Below, piece by piece: positions 26,301 to 33,600 of a stretch of DNA of 46,277 bases; position 1 is the stretch's first letter; the number at the start of each line of letters is the position of its first letter. Where the stretch lies: assembly GCF_021532315.1 (NCBI RefSeq), contig NZ_JAKGAO010000033.1, forward strand, positions 1-46,277, written 5' to 3'. This stretch comes from Paenibacillus tarimensis (GTDB lineage: Bacteria > Bacillota > Bacilli > Paenibacillales > Paenibacillaceae). The notes beneath the pieces were generated by a model that was not told the origin of the DNA, ran no database searches, and saw nothing but the letters and a program-made list of their open reading frames with translations. The position numbers and the translations under genes were made by a program.

Positions 26301-29277
26301 GTTCCTGCTGGTCAGCCGGCTGCAGTCCTGTAAGATCAACTGCCTCGAACGCCGGCTTATAGGCTGACAGCACAATTTGCACCGGCTCCCGGAAGGACTG
26401 CAGATCAAATACCGTGCGCAGGATGCCGTGCTTGCGGGCCATACCTGCAAGAGCGGCTCTTAGAATAGTCTCGTCATATGAATCATCCTGCAGCGGAAAA
26501 GGCATCTGGTCGTGATAATGCGCTTCGTCCGGATTCTTCATGTTGTCATAGATCATTCCCGCCTGAATATCGCTCATCGGGAACAAATCCTCCCAGCCTG
26601 CAGGCAGGAGGGCGGATAATGCTTGATCGCCGCAGATCTCCCGCTTCAGCTGCGCAAGCTCTTCGGCCGCTTCCAGCAGGAGGAGACTCATCCCCTCCCC
26701 GCCTGCAGACTCCAGGTGCGCGGCTAAATCCCGGATAACCGGATGCATATACAGATCCTTGATCTGCAGCTGCACCCCGAGTGTATCGCTAATGCTGCCG
26801 ATCAGCCGCAGCGCACGGATGGAATCGCCCCCCAGTCCGAAGAAGCTGTCCTCTGCGCCGACCCGCTCCAGACCGAACAGCTCCTGATATAGCCCGCACA
26901 GCCGTGCTTCCATACTGGTGGCCGGCGCTGTATAGCCTGCCTCCTCATCCGTCCGGCTGAATGGATCCGGCAGCCTGCGCCGGTCAACCTTGCCGTTACC
27001 GGTAAGCGGAATATTCTCCAGCTTAATGATCGAGGATGGTACCATATATTCCGGCAGATAGCCGGATGCATACTCCCGCATATCCGGGCCCGCAAGCGGT
27101 TCATCCGAAGCGTAATAGACACAGATATGCGTCTGTCCGCCCGCATCATCGGCAGCGATTGCGATCGCTTCCTTCACAGAAGGATGACGCATGAAGACCG
27201 ACTCTACCTCACCAAGCTCGATGCGGTGTCCTCTGATCTTCACCTGATGGTCGATCCGCCCGTAATATTCCATGTCGCCGTCCAGGCGGATTTTGGCAAG
27301 GTCGCCTGTCCGGTACAGACGCTCCCCCGGCTTGTGCGGATGGTCAATGAAGCGCTCCGCTGTCAGCTCCGGACGGTTCAGGTAACCCCGGCCTACACCG
27401 GCTCCGCCGACATACAGCTCACCAACCACGCCAGCGGGCATCAGTCTGCCGCCGCCGTCCATAATATAGGCTGCAAGCGTAGGGATCGGCCTGCCGATAT
27501 TGCTGGCATTCACCTCGATATCCCGGCTCGTCAGCTCCTTATAAGTGACATGCACGGTCGTTTCCGTTATTCCATACATATTGACGAGCTTGGTGTCCGG
27601 ACACAGCTGCCGGAACGGCGCAAGCATCGCCGGCTTCAACGCTTCACCGCCAAAGATGACATAGCGGAGCGCCAGCCCTTGCGCAGCATCGGCGCCTGAG
27701 CGCCTAAGCTCCTCGATAACGTAATAGAACGCTGTCGGTGTCTGGTTGAGTACGGTCACCTGCTCCTGCCGGAGCAGCTTCGTAAACTCTCTCGGGTCTC
27801 TGGCCGTCTCCTTCGGCACCACGACAAGCCTTCCGCCGTACAGCAGTGCGCCGTACATCTCCCATACCGAAAAATCGAAGCAGACTGAATGGAACAGCGT
27901 CCACACATCTCTGCTGCCGAAATCAAAGGCGAAGGAATCATTGAACAGCAGCCGGATCACATTGCGGTGCTCGATCATGACGCCCTTGGGTCTTCCTGTC
28001 GTACCCGAAGTATAGATGATGTAACACAGATGGTCCGGCGTATTTACGGAAACCGGATTGCTGCAGCGGGTATCCAGGCTGTCTGTGTCCGAGAGGTCAA
28101 TGACAGTGCCCGTAAAACCTAAGTCCGCTGCCCGCGCAGACCCGCTGCCGCTTGTGACCAGATAAGCCGCACCGCTGTCCGCAAGGGTATAAGCAATCCG
28201 GTCAGCCGGATATTCGGGGTCGACCGGGACATAAGCGCCGCCGGCCTTCATAATCCCCAGCATGGCTGCCAGCATATCCTCGGACCGGTCCATCATGACG
28301 GCAACAAGCGCTTCAGGAGCGAGTCCCCCGGCACGCAGCGTCCAAGCCAGCCGGTTCGCCCGCTCATTAAGCTCCCGGTACGTCAGGGCGCGCCCTTCAC
28401 AGCGTACTGCCGGACGGTCCGGTTGCTTGGCCGCCATCTCTTCAAACCGTCCATGGAGCGTGAGCTCCTCCGGATAGGAAGCAGTCAGATGGCTGCTGCC
28501 GTGCAAGAGCTGCTGTCTTTCCTCTTCGCCGATTACTTCAATTTGGCCAATCGCTGCTCCCGGTTCGGCAAGCGCCGCTTCGTAGAAGCGGAACAGATGC
28601 CGGGCCAGCTGCGCTGCGAATGCCTCACTGTACAGCTCGGCGTTATAACTGAGACGCAGAGATATGCCGCCGCCGCCATAATAGAAACCGAATACCAGAT
28701 CGGAACGGATCGCTTCCAGATGCTCCGGCTGATGCACACCCTCCATGTAGACTGCCGTTGTCCAGACCGGCAGAATGTCTGACCCGGTATGGCCGAGGAG
28801 TGTCAGCAGCTCCGCAAACGGGATTCCCTTATGCTCATCCGCCTCCATTACCAGACTGCGGTTCTTCATCAGCCACTCTCTGTAGGTCAGCTGCCCCTCC
28901 ACCGTTATGCGGAGCGGAAGACATGGCGCCCCCATCGCCCCAGAGGCATCCGAACGCCTGTGAAAGCCCGGCATCGCCACCATTACATCTTCCGTCCCGC
29001 CATAATAGGCAAGCAGCCACGTTACACCCGACAGGAGGATCATATACATGCCGGCTTCGGACTGTTTGGCCGCGGCGGTAATTCTGGCCGCGGTTTCGGG
29101 CGGAATCCGCTCCGCCATACCTTCCATCACCTGCCCGGCTTCCCGGGAACGAGGCTGATCCCCCGCGATGGAACTGAACATCGGCCCGTCTTCCAGCCGC
29201 TCCCGCCAATAGGCCAGCTCCTTGCGGATACGATCCCGCGTTACGGCTGTCCGGGATGGTATTTGCGTTTCTTTCAT
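17347..29277 (-). CDS. NRPS subunit C: half-C-A(Thr)-T / C*-A(Asp)-T-E / C-A-T-E
   Basis: 3976-residue synthetase. I chose ATG at 29277 because a strong gaggaggag (29284-29292) lies 6 bases upstream; an in-frame start at 29313 would overlap subunit B and has no such site. Domains: C-terminal lobe of a C domain (residues 1 to about 255, no HHxxxDG), A1 (core near 418), T1 (GGDS near 812), distinctive C domain C* (FPMSDIQAGM near 896, HHAILDG near 1030), A2 (core near 1503), T2 (GGDS near 1897), epimerase (HHLAVDG near 2086), DCL C (YPLSPMQSG near 2430, HHIVMDG), A3 (core near 3038), T3 (GGDS near 3438), epimerase (HHLVVDG near 3630), and an acidic COM-like tail ending ELADLLDD. Pocket codes: A1 DFWNIGMVHK (Thr), A2 DLTKVGHIGK (Asp), A3 DVWEMTADDK (probably basic). 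Expected contribution: Thr or dehydrobutyrine, D-Asp, D-basic residue. Confidence 0.95.
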   Translation of the reverse strand: MKETQIPSRTAVTRDRIRKELAYWRERLEDGPMFSSIAGDQPRSREAGQVMEGMAERIPPETAARITAAAKQSEAGMYMILLSGVTWLLAYYGGTEDVMVAMPGFHRRSDASGAMGAPCLPLRITVEGQLTYREWLMKNRSLVMEADEHKGIPFAELLTLLGHTGSDILPVWTTAVYMEGVHQPEHLEAIRSDLVFGFYYGGGGISLRLSYNAELYSEAFAAQLARHLFRFYEAALAEPGAAIGQIEVIGEEERQQLLHGSSHLTASYPEELTLHGRFEEMAAKQPDRPAVRCEGRALTYRELNERANRLAWTLRAGGLAPEALVAVMMDRSEDMLAAMLGIMKAGGAYVPVDPEYPADRIAYTLADSGAAYLVTSGSGSARAADLGFTGTVIDLSDTDSLDTRCSNPVSVNTPDHLCYIIYTSGTTGRPKGVMIEHRNVIRLLFNDSFAFDFGSRDVWTLFHSVCFDFSVWEMYGALLYGGRLVVVPKETARDPREFTKLLRQEQVTVLNQTPTAFYYVIEELRRSGADAAQGLALRYVIFGGEALKPAMLAPFRQLCPDTKLVNMYGITETTVHVTYKELTSRDIEVNASNIGRPIPTLAAYIMDGGGRLMPAGVVGELYVGGAGVGRGYLNRPELTAERFIDHPHKPGERLYRTGDLAKIRLDGDMEYYGRIDHQVKIRGHRIELGEVESVFMRHPSVKEAIAIAADDAGGQTHICVYYASDEPLAGPDMREYASGYLPEYMVPSSIIKLENIPLTGNGKVDRRRLPDPFSRTDEEAGYTAPATSMEARLCGLYQELFGLERVGAEDSFFGLGGDSIRALRLIGSISDTLGVQLQIKDLYMHPVIRDLAAHLESAGGEGMSLLLLEAAEELAQLKREICGDQALSALLPAGWEDLFPMSDIQAGMIYDNMKNPDEAHYHDQMPFPLQDDSYDETILRAALAGMARKHGILRTVFDLQSFREPVQIVLSAYKPAFEAVDLTGLQPADQQERIDAYMKADRQRGFDLGQPLWRICVFQLDRSRYILLFICHHAILDGWSVAAFVTELTNAYYALKAGGGPAASFQPLQSSYKTFVTEQRAIRRDAVMNAYWSQELEEYKRLKLPVRNSDEPEQTAFYEYPLSGELNRELAQLANRYQTSLKHICFALYTAVMSLLSRDNDLLVGMVEHNRPAAEDADRLLGCFLNTVPVRQRIEAGDTWQDLLVRTDAKLKELKHYGRLPLAEVMKTAGAASGDGQPLFDTFFNYIDFHVYNDLDPRAGAQSGNGVQVEGYVRNDILLDFTVVHHQGEIKLSFMYSTRVFTEKDVRRLAESYVRGAELAVREERAPFRKEMLLAEEERQWLRETAEGPQPAAGEQTVTAMFEEQARLLPMEAAVVSGEQQLTYGELLTAADQAARALAARGIGRGDRVALVFKPDVQMAAAMLAVLRSGAAYVPVDPSNPAERTAYVLEDSRSSAVLTADGTLEGVLPEGCEVLEFGKLCAEGGPDISGMKTLEGPQPDDPAYIIYTSGTTGTPKGVVIRHRGLANYVNWFIRSSRLDNGDSTALLSSYSFDLGYTAVFPALCAGIRLHLPPKDVYSDPEQLLSYLEEQRITLVKMTPSLFGTLVQSHRLVNSRLDALRLVVLGGEALHPGDVERFRQQFPNTAFMNHYGPSETTIGCAAGMIPFERWAGFKRQPVIGRAIDHTRIYVLDVQLQPLRPGVTGELYVAGEGLAEGYLGMPELTAERFVTADVLGRMQRLYRTGDLGCYTEEGMIAFHGRADGQVKIRGYRVEPGGIEAKLLAHEAVAEAAVVPYTDPEGRTGLAAYLTAHGKLSVPQLRSWLAETLPDYMIPSSFTLLERMPLTGNGKLDRKGLPAPGSGTAAEGGYTPPGSTLEKTLAQIWEQVLGITSPGIHDNFFELGGDSIKAIQVSSRLYAQGLRIELRNVMKHPTIAGMSKHITTVNRVISQGPVEGEVSFTPIIDRFLEQPEEVRHHYNQSVMLHFREGIAADTVRSIFDKLTLHHDALRMVLTRAQTGCEGRLRLYNKGPDHTSYKLIVRNLRHVADPAELVAKEAEMLQSSISLEEGPLVQLGLFQTAEGDHLLVAVHHLAVDGVSWRILFEDILTLHGQAVSGEPLQLPGKTDSFQYWAEELAAYSRSSDFRKQAAYWRAITERDYGTLPTDDVPADNKVHRARSFSVRLTEELTAKLLRQAHHAYGTDTNDLLLAALGLACRDWCGMDRLLVELEGHGREDIGRDVNISRTVGWFTAVYPVALELQGLDDRDAEHGGLSAYVKRVKEQLRQIPGKGLGYGLLNYMASEEEEAAAISGLPEPEISFNYLGQFDQDVETGVFGVSPLPMGSPVHPHTIRRSKLDLTGIITGGCLEMTVHYNGDAYKEATIRQFAEGYRRRLEQLINHCAGKEAPERTPSDYGSRSLSIAELELLERRYPDMEQVYPLSPMQSGLLFHSLMNAGSEAYFEQFAFVLRGKLDFAKFEQSFNELLRRHDIFRTAFVYEGVAVPQQVVRRHHDVSVELQDIRHMPKLRQKEHVELAKRLDREQGFDLAEGVLMRMILLQIEDEAYQVLWSHHHIVMDGWCMETVTRDLLEAYRALVEGTELRLEPAKPYADYIRWLEGVNKDEGLAYWREALQGYSRQAALPRTRRGEGYSKQEYTLEFGVTLTRELERLARQQRVTMYTVLQTLWGIILQRYNGTDDVVFGSVVSGRPPEISGIETMVGLFINTVPVRIRSEDELRFSGLLQKVQEASITSKAHEFMPLAEIQGTSALKQDLVDMIMVYENYPVGQQIEQAGGEDGLALSITDVEIFEQTNYDLDLTVIPEDTLQIKFTYNAAVYDPRLIEQAASYLLELAGQVTVNPEVRVGEIRVPGESGQAELLQLSRGRRADYPLDVPAYRLIEAQAALHPEQAAVLFGGEQISYRSVNEHANRMARYLRRAGARKEELVAVLLERSPLMLEAYLAIWKAGGAYVPIDPEYPAERQLTILRESGARYVLTEAAYADKLQPAASLDGVNMLCLDKLEDQIGAEAPENLELEVSGGDLAYVIYTSGSTGTPKGTMIEHAGMLNHMLAEIEELRISAGTVLAQNASHCFDVSVWQFFAALLVGGSTAIYPNALIMEPERLISRLQEDKVSILEVVPSYLAVLLDAMEAGGFKLEALRYLMITGETVKPAMVGRWFELCPDIPMINAYGPAEASDDVSQYVMTSLPDTAHIPVGRPIPNMNLYVVDEKMRLCPAGAVGEICVSGIGVGRGYLNDKQRTEAVFMEDPFTDEPGVRLYRTGDLGRWLPDGTIEFYGRRDYQVKIRGFRIELGEIEARLTGYAGVREAVVTDFTDKQGNQALCAYIEVDPQILDASPETLTADAIRSNLAQQLPDYMVPAVLLFLDRMPLSPNGKVDRKALPSPDSGLQADSGGYEAPRSGTEEILAAVWADVLGVERVGIRDHFFSIGGDSIKAIQVVSRLYSHGLKLEMRDLFQYPQIAQLSLYVQAARSAVSQEPVQGEVRLTPIQESFFRTGHAEPSHYNQSVMLYRAGGFNEQAVKQAWLAMVKHHDALRMIFRQENDGITAYNRGIDEDEQTLLQMTVHELRGLSESKKQEAEAIHELAGTIQRSMDIRTGPLVRLGLFRTDSGDHLLAAIHHLVVDGVSWRILLEDFELAMRQQEQHQAIRLPDKTVSYKRWSELLEAYGTDKAMKAEADYWRVQDQTAVPRLPRDNRLSGPRLLQDSAVLQDTLPAGLTRDLLTSVHHAYNTEINDLLLTALAAALTRWTGCSLHRIAMEGHGREELLPEMNVNRTVGWFTSVFPVLLEAEGGEESQDSPGIRIRRMKEALRKIPNKGAGYGRYRQLSCSMAGNVEAAAEPQAPEIVFNYLGQFDNDLATGVFEPSAYSGGYESSGSNTSEYALDIAAVVENGQLAVAVTYNRDEYREETIRAFTDAYLHQLEALIRHCKQQTGTEQTPTDVGYEALSLEEFDELSAELADLLDD
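19095..20620 (-). other. A domain 3 of subunit C, probable basic amino acid
   Basis: Pocket reads D-V-W-E-M-T-A-D-D-K, one residue from A domain 3 of subunit B, with the same NAYGPAEASDDVS segment. The same or a similar basic substrate is inferred. An epimerase follows, so D configuration. Confidence 0.5.
23716..25210 (-). other. A domain 2 of subunit C, Asp
   Basis: Pocket reads D-L-T-K-V-G-H-I-G-K, identical to the known Asp code (Asn has E-V at positions 322 and 330). The module ends in an epimerase, so D-Asp is expected. Confidence 0.85.
25255..26595 (-). other. Distinctive C domain (C*) after the Thr carrier of subunit C
   Basis: Opens FPMSDIQAGMIY rather than the LCL or DCL openings seen elsewhere and keeps HHAILDGWS. 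It follows a GGDS carrier with no epimerase between them. It and its counterpart in subunit E share AILDGWS, LLGCFLNTVPVR and LKHYGRLPL. Candidate for the modified-amino-acid class that dehydrates Thr to dehydrobutyrine before condensation; a dual epimerase/condensation role is less likely because no second HH motif is seen near the N-terminus. Confidence 0.6.
26970..28465 (-). other. A domain 1 of subunit C, Thr
   Basis: Pocket reads D-F-W-N-I-G-M-V-H-K, identical to the standard Thr code. The local sequence FDFSVWEMYGALLYGG and NMYGITETTVHVT is typical of Thr domains. It follows the half-C region directly. Confidence 0.88.
28500..29277 (-). other. N-terminal half condensation domain of subunit C
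   Basis: The first 255 or so residues align by eye with the second half of LCL condensation domains: they begin at the YWRERL position (YWLEQL in complete domains), pass GMYMILLSGVTWLL (LYMYLLAAFHVLL) and the LTYREWL segment, and end in the usual linker before the A domain. The first lobe with HHxxxDG is absent, so it cannot catalyse condensation alone. The preceding protein ends in a complete C domain, so this is an extra C-lobe. It could be a docking platform for that C domain, a structural partner of the Thr A domain, or a recruitment site for an enzyme acting in trans. Confidence 0.8.
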
Positions 29278-29283
29278 GAAGGG

Positions 29284-29292
29284 CTCCTCCTC
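29284..29292 (-). promoter_or_regulatory. Ribosome binding site of subunit C
   Basis: gaggaggag on the minus strand, 6 bases before ATG at 29277 and just after the stop of subunit B. It decides the start over the in-frame upstream codon at 29313. Confidence 0.8.
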
Positions 29293-29296
29293 AACT

Positions 29297-30650
29297 TTAC
29301 AGCTCGAACACAATGTCTCCGTCTATCGCACGGTCTTCACCCGCAGGGGTCTCCGACAGCCGGATATCATCCAGCCTGATCATCGGGTCTTCTGCAGCCG
29401 TCTGCAGGATGCGGCAGTAATCATCCGCCATTTGCCGGATGGTTTCCTGACGGAATAATGCCGTGCAGTACTCCATACTGAAGCTGAGCCTGCCGTCTTC
29501 CTCCACGGCCATCAGCGTCACATCGAATTTTGCGGTCTTGTTCGCCACCGGATATGGACGAAGTGTCACTGTTCCCAGGTCCACTTCCGGCTCATCCAGA
29601 TTCTGAATAACCAGTACAGCATCAAACAGCGGGCTTCTGCCAGGGTCAGCTGCCATCTGCAGCATCGGCACCAGCTCATCCATCGGATAATCCTGGTTCT
29701 CGTAAGCGCCCAGCGCCAATTCCTTCGCCTGCTGCAGCAGCTCGCTGAATGTCCACTCTCCGCTGCTGCGGATGCGCAGCGGCAGCGTATTGACAAACAT
29801 GCCGCATACCTGCTCAAGTCCTGCGTAATGCCTGCCTGCCACCGGCGAACCGACAATGATATCCTGCTGCCCCGAGTACTTGGACAGCAGAACATGAAAG
29901 GCAGCCAGCAGGTACATATACAAGGTCGATCCTGTCTCCGCAAGCCTTGTCTGAATGACGGAGGCAAGCCGCTCATCCGCTTCAAATCCCAAGCGGTCCC
30001 CGTCATAGCTCTTATAAGGCGGGCGCACGTAGTCCGTTGGCAGCTGCAGCACTGGCAGCTCTCCGGCCAGCTGCTCCAGCCAGTACCGCTCCTGTCTGCT
30101 GAACAGCCTATCCTTCATTTGTTCCTGCTGCCAAACGGCAAAATCCTTATATTGAACAGCAGGCTGCGGCAGGGTTTCTCCGCGGTATAGGGCTGCAAAC
30201 TCTGCCGCGAGCAGACCCGAAGTAACGCCGTCCGATACGATATGATGCACGTCCAGCATCAGCAGCGTCTGCTGCTCCGACAGTCGGATAAAGCCTGCCC
30301 GCATCAAGGGGGCGCTGCCAAGGTCGAATGGACGGACGAACGCTTCGATAATGGTCTGTACAGCCTCATCCACAGCCGGCTCTTCTACATCCCCGCCCAG
30401 CCGGTATGCCTCAAGCTCAAGCCGGGCATCGCGGTGAATCCGCTGAACCGGCTCTCCGCCAACAAGCGCAAAGGATGTTTGCAGCGCTTCGTGCCTGCGA
30501 ACCAGCTCCTCCAGCGCCTGCCGCAGCCGGTCTTCATCCAGCCGGCCTTCCAGCAGCGTAAACTGCGGAATGTTGTAGCTTAGCTCAGCACCCGGCATCT
30601 GGCTTGCGATGAACATGCGCTTCTGGGCAGAGGATACCGGGTAGCTGTCG
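29297..30650 (-). other. Terminal free-standing C domain of subunit B with C-terminal tail
   Basis: A complete LCL-type domain (YPVSSAQKRMF, HHIVSDGVT) with no A domain after it. About 20 residues follow the last C-domain strand and end in IDGDIVFEL at the stop codon. It should join the basic residue on T3 of subunit B to the Thr loaded on subunit C. Confidence 0.88.
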
Positions 30651-33600
30651 CGCTTCTGAGCCGGCTTAATGCTGTGTGAGCGGCTTGAATGCCTGCCTTC
30701 CAGCAGAGCGGCCTGCTCCCGCAGCACCGGGCTTTCGAAGATCTCCCGGATTGTAAGCTCCGCCCCGAGCTGCCCCCGAACCTGGGCGGCAAGCGCCATC
30801 GCCTTCAAGGAATGTCCGCCAAGCTCAAAGAAGGAATGCTCTCTGCTGATCTGGCCGGAATCAACTCCCAAAATTTGTGACCAGATCTGCGCCAGCCCGT
30901 GCTCCATATTGGTAAATACTTCGGCTTCAGCCGCATCTCCGTTCAACCCGTCAGCCTGCAGCCGTGTTGGCTGCGGCAGCGCCTTGCGGTCGATTTTCCC
31001 GTTAGGGGACAGCGGCAACTCGTCGAGGATCAGGAACACGGAAGGCACCATATAATCAGGCAGCAGTGCTGCCGCATGCTTCCGCAGCTCGGCTGCGCCA
31101 ATCTCCCCTCCGCTGCTCACGAGGTAGGCACACAGGTAACGGCTGCCCTGGCTGTCTGTAGCATCCAGCACCACCGCCTCGCGAACCTGTGGATGCTCGA
31201 CCAGCTTCGCCTCAATCTCGCCGAGCTCCACGCGGTAGCCGCGTATCTTCACCTGGTTGTCTCTGCGTCCATAGAACGCCAGCGTACCGTCCGGCAGCCA
31301 CCGACCCAGGTCACCCGTTCTGTACATCCGAACACCAGGCTCTGAGGCGTACGGATCCTCCATGAACACGGCCTTCGTCCGTTCCTCATCGTTCAGGTAC
31401 CCCCGCCCGACGCCGATACCGGATACGCAGATTTCGCCCACCGCGCCCACTGGCAGCAGCCGCAGCTGCCGGTCGACGATATACAGATTCATGTTGCGGA
31501 CCGGTCTTCCAATCGGCACCGGATCAAGCTCGGGCGCCTGCTCCATCATATACTGGCTGATATCGTCCGCCGCTTCGGCTGGACCATAGGCATTAACCAT
31601 GCGAATATCCGGGCACAGCTCAAACCACTGCTTCACGATAGCCGGCTTGACCGTTTCGCCTGTAATCATCAGATATTGCAGGGCCAAACCGTGCCCCTGC
31701 CTCTCGCGGATTTCATCCATCAGCAGAGCCAGGTAGGAAGGCACTACCTCAAGCACCGTAACCCCGTCTGCGGCAATCTGACCCAGGAACCGCCGCGGCT
31801 CCATAATCACATCATTGGAAGCAATCGCCGTCGTACCGCCGATCGTCAGCGCCGCGAACATCTGCCAAACCGAGATGTCGAAGCAGTGATTGGCGTTCTG
31901 CGCAATAACTGACTGGCTGTCAAGCGACAGTTCCTCAATCTCGGCGTTAATGTGATTCAGCATGCCCGCATGCTCGATCATGGCCCCCTTCGGCTTGCCT
32001 GTAGAGCCGGATGTATAAATGACATAAGCCAGGCTGTCACCCGAAGCCACCGGTGCCAGGTTATCCGCCGGCCGGGAGAGAAGCGTCTCCTCGTCACGGT
32101 CCAGCAGGATGCAGTTCACTGCAGATAGAGCCTTCTCCGGCAGATCAGCCATATAACCAGAGGCCGATACCATATAAGGCGCACCGGATTCCTGCAGGAT
32201 TGCAAGCTTCCTGGAAGCCGGATAGTCCGGATTAACCGGGATATAAGCGCCGCCCGCCTTCCAGATTCCAAGAATGGTCTCAATCATGCGCGGCGAACGC
32301 TCCATCAGTACGGCTACGAGTGTCTCGCGGCCCACACCCCTGCTGCGCAGCTCATGCGCCAGCTGATTGGCATGCCGGTTAACCGCTTCATAGCTGTGCT
32401 TCTCTTCCCCGAACACAACCGCTGTCCGCTCCGGCATTGCTGCCGCCTGCTGCTCGAACAGCAGCGGAACCGTCTCCCGCATATCGACCGGAGCCTTCCG
32501 GGCATTGAAGCCCGCTGTCAGCAGATGCTTGTCCGCCGCTGTCAGCAGCTCGAATTCTTCCACAGGATGCTCCGGCCCGGCAGCAGCCTGCTCCGCGATC
32601 TGCCGGAAGTGGCCGGCGAGCTGGCGGATGATCGCCTCGTCGTAAACGCGGGTGTTATAGCTGAACTTGACGAACAGCTCCTCGCCCGGGCCTACCGTTA
32701 TATCAAAGTCGTAGCTCGTTTGCTCATATACTTCGGTGTCAGTCACCGAAAAGCCCAGTCTGCTCTGCCCGTTCCGTGATTCACCGTCCTGATGTGCCGG
32801 CGTATTCTCGAACACCAGAATGTGATCGAACAGATGCTGCTTCAGCGGGCTTGCAGCCTGAATGTCCGCCAGTGACAGGTAATCATGCTGCATGGCCTCA
32901 AGCGCGGACTGTTTGGACTCCCGCAGCAGCCCGCTAAAGCTCTGTCCCGCGAACCGGAATCGCACCGGTATCGTGTTAATGAAGAGTCCGATCATATCCT
33001 CGATCCCTGCTACCTCCGGCGGCCGTCCCGAGACAACTGAGCCGAACACGACCTCATCCGTATCGTTGTACCGCTGCAGCACTACCGCCCATACAGCCTG
33101 CACAACGGTGTTCAGCGTTACTTCTTGCAAGCTGGCCAGACGAATCAGCTCCGATGTAAGGCCGCGGTCAAGCGTAAAGCTGACGACCCCCTGCTCGTAG
33201 CCTTCCCTGCGGCCTGCAGCCGACTTTGGAAGGGTAACCGGCTCTTCATAGCCAGCCAGATAAGCCTGCCAGTATGCTGCTGCCTCCTCACGCTCCCGCT
33301 CCTGCAGCCAGTTGATATAGTTCCGGTAAGGAGCACGGGCGGCCGGTTCAGGCGTTTTGCCTGCAAGAACAGCCTCGTAACAGGTGAACAAATCCTCGAA
33401 CAGCGGTCCAAGGCACCAGCCGTCCATCAGAATATGATGATGGGTCCACACCAGACGCCATTGCTCCCCGCCCAGCTTCATAACCGTCAGCCTGACAAGA
33501 GGATCACGCGTCAGATCAAACCCCCTTTCCAGATCCCCCTGTTTGAACCGAGCCAGCAGCTCCTCCTGTTCCTCAGCCGGCCTGTCCGACCAGTCCGCCA

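Noticed and set aside
29278-29313. Start of subunit C at 29313, overlapping subunit B by 17 bases
   Set aside because: The ATG at 29277 has a near-perfect ribosome binding site 6 bases upstream. The extra 12 residues add nothing conserved.
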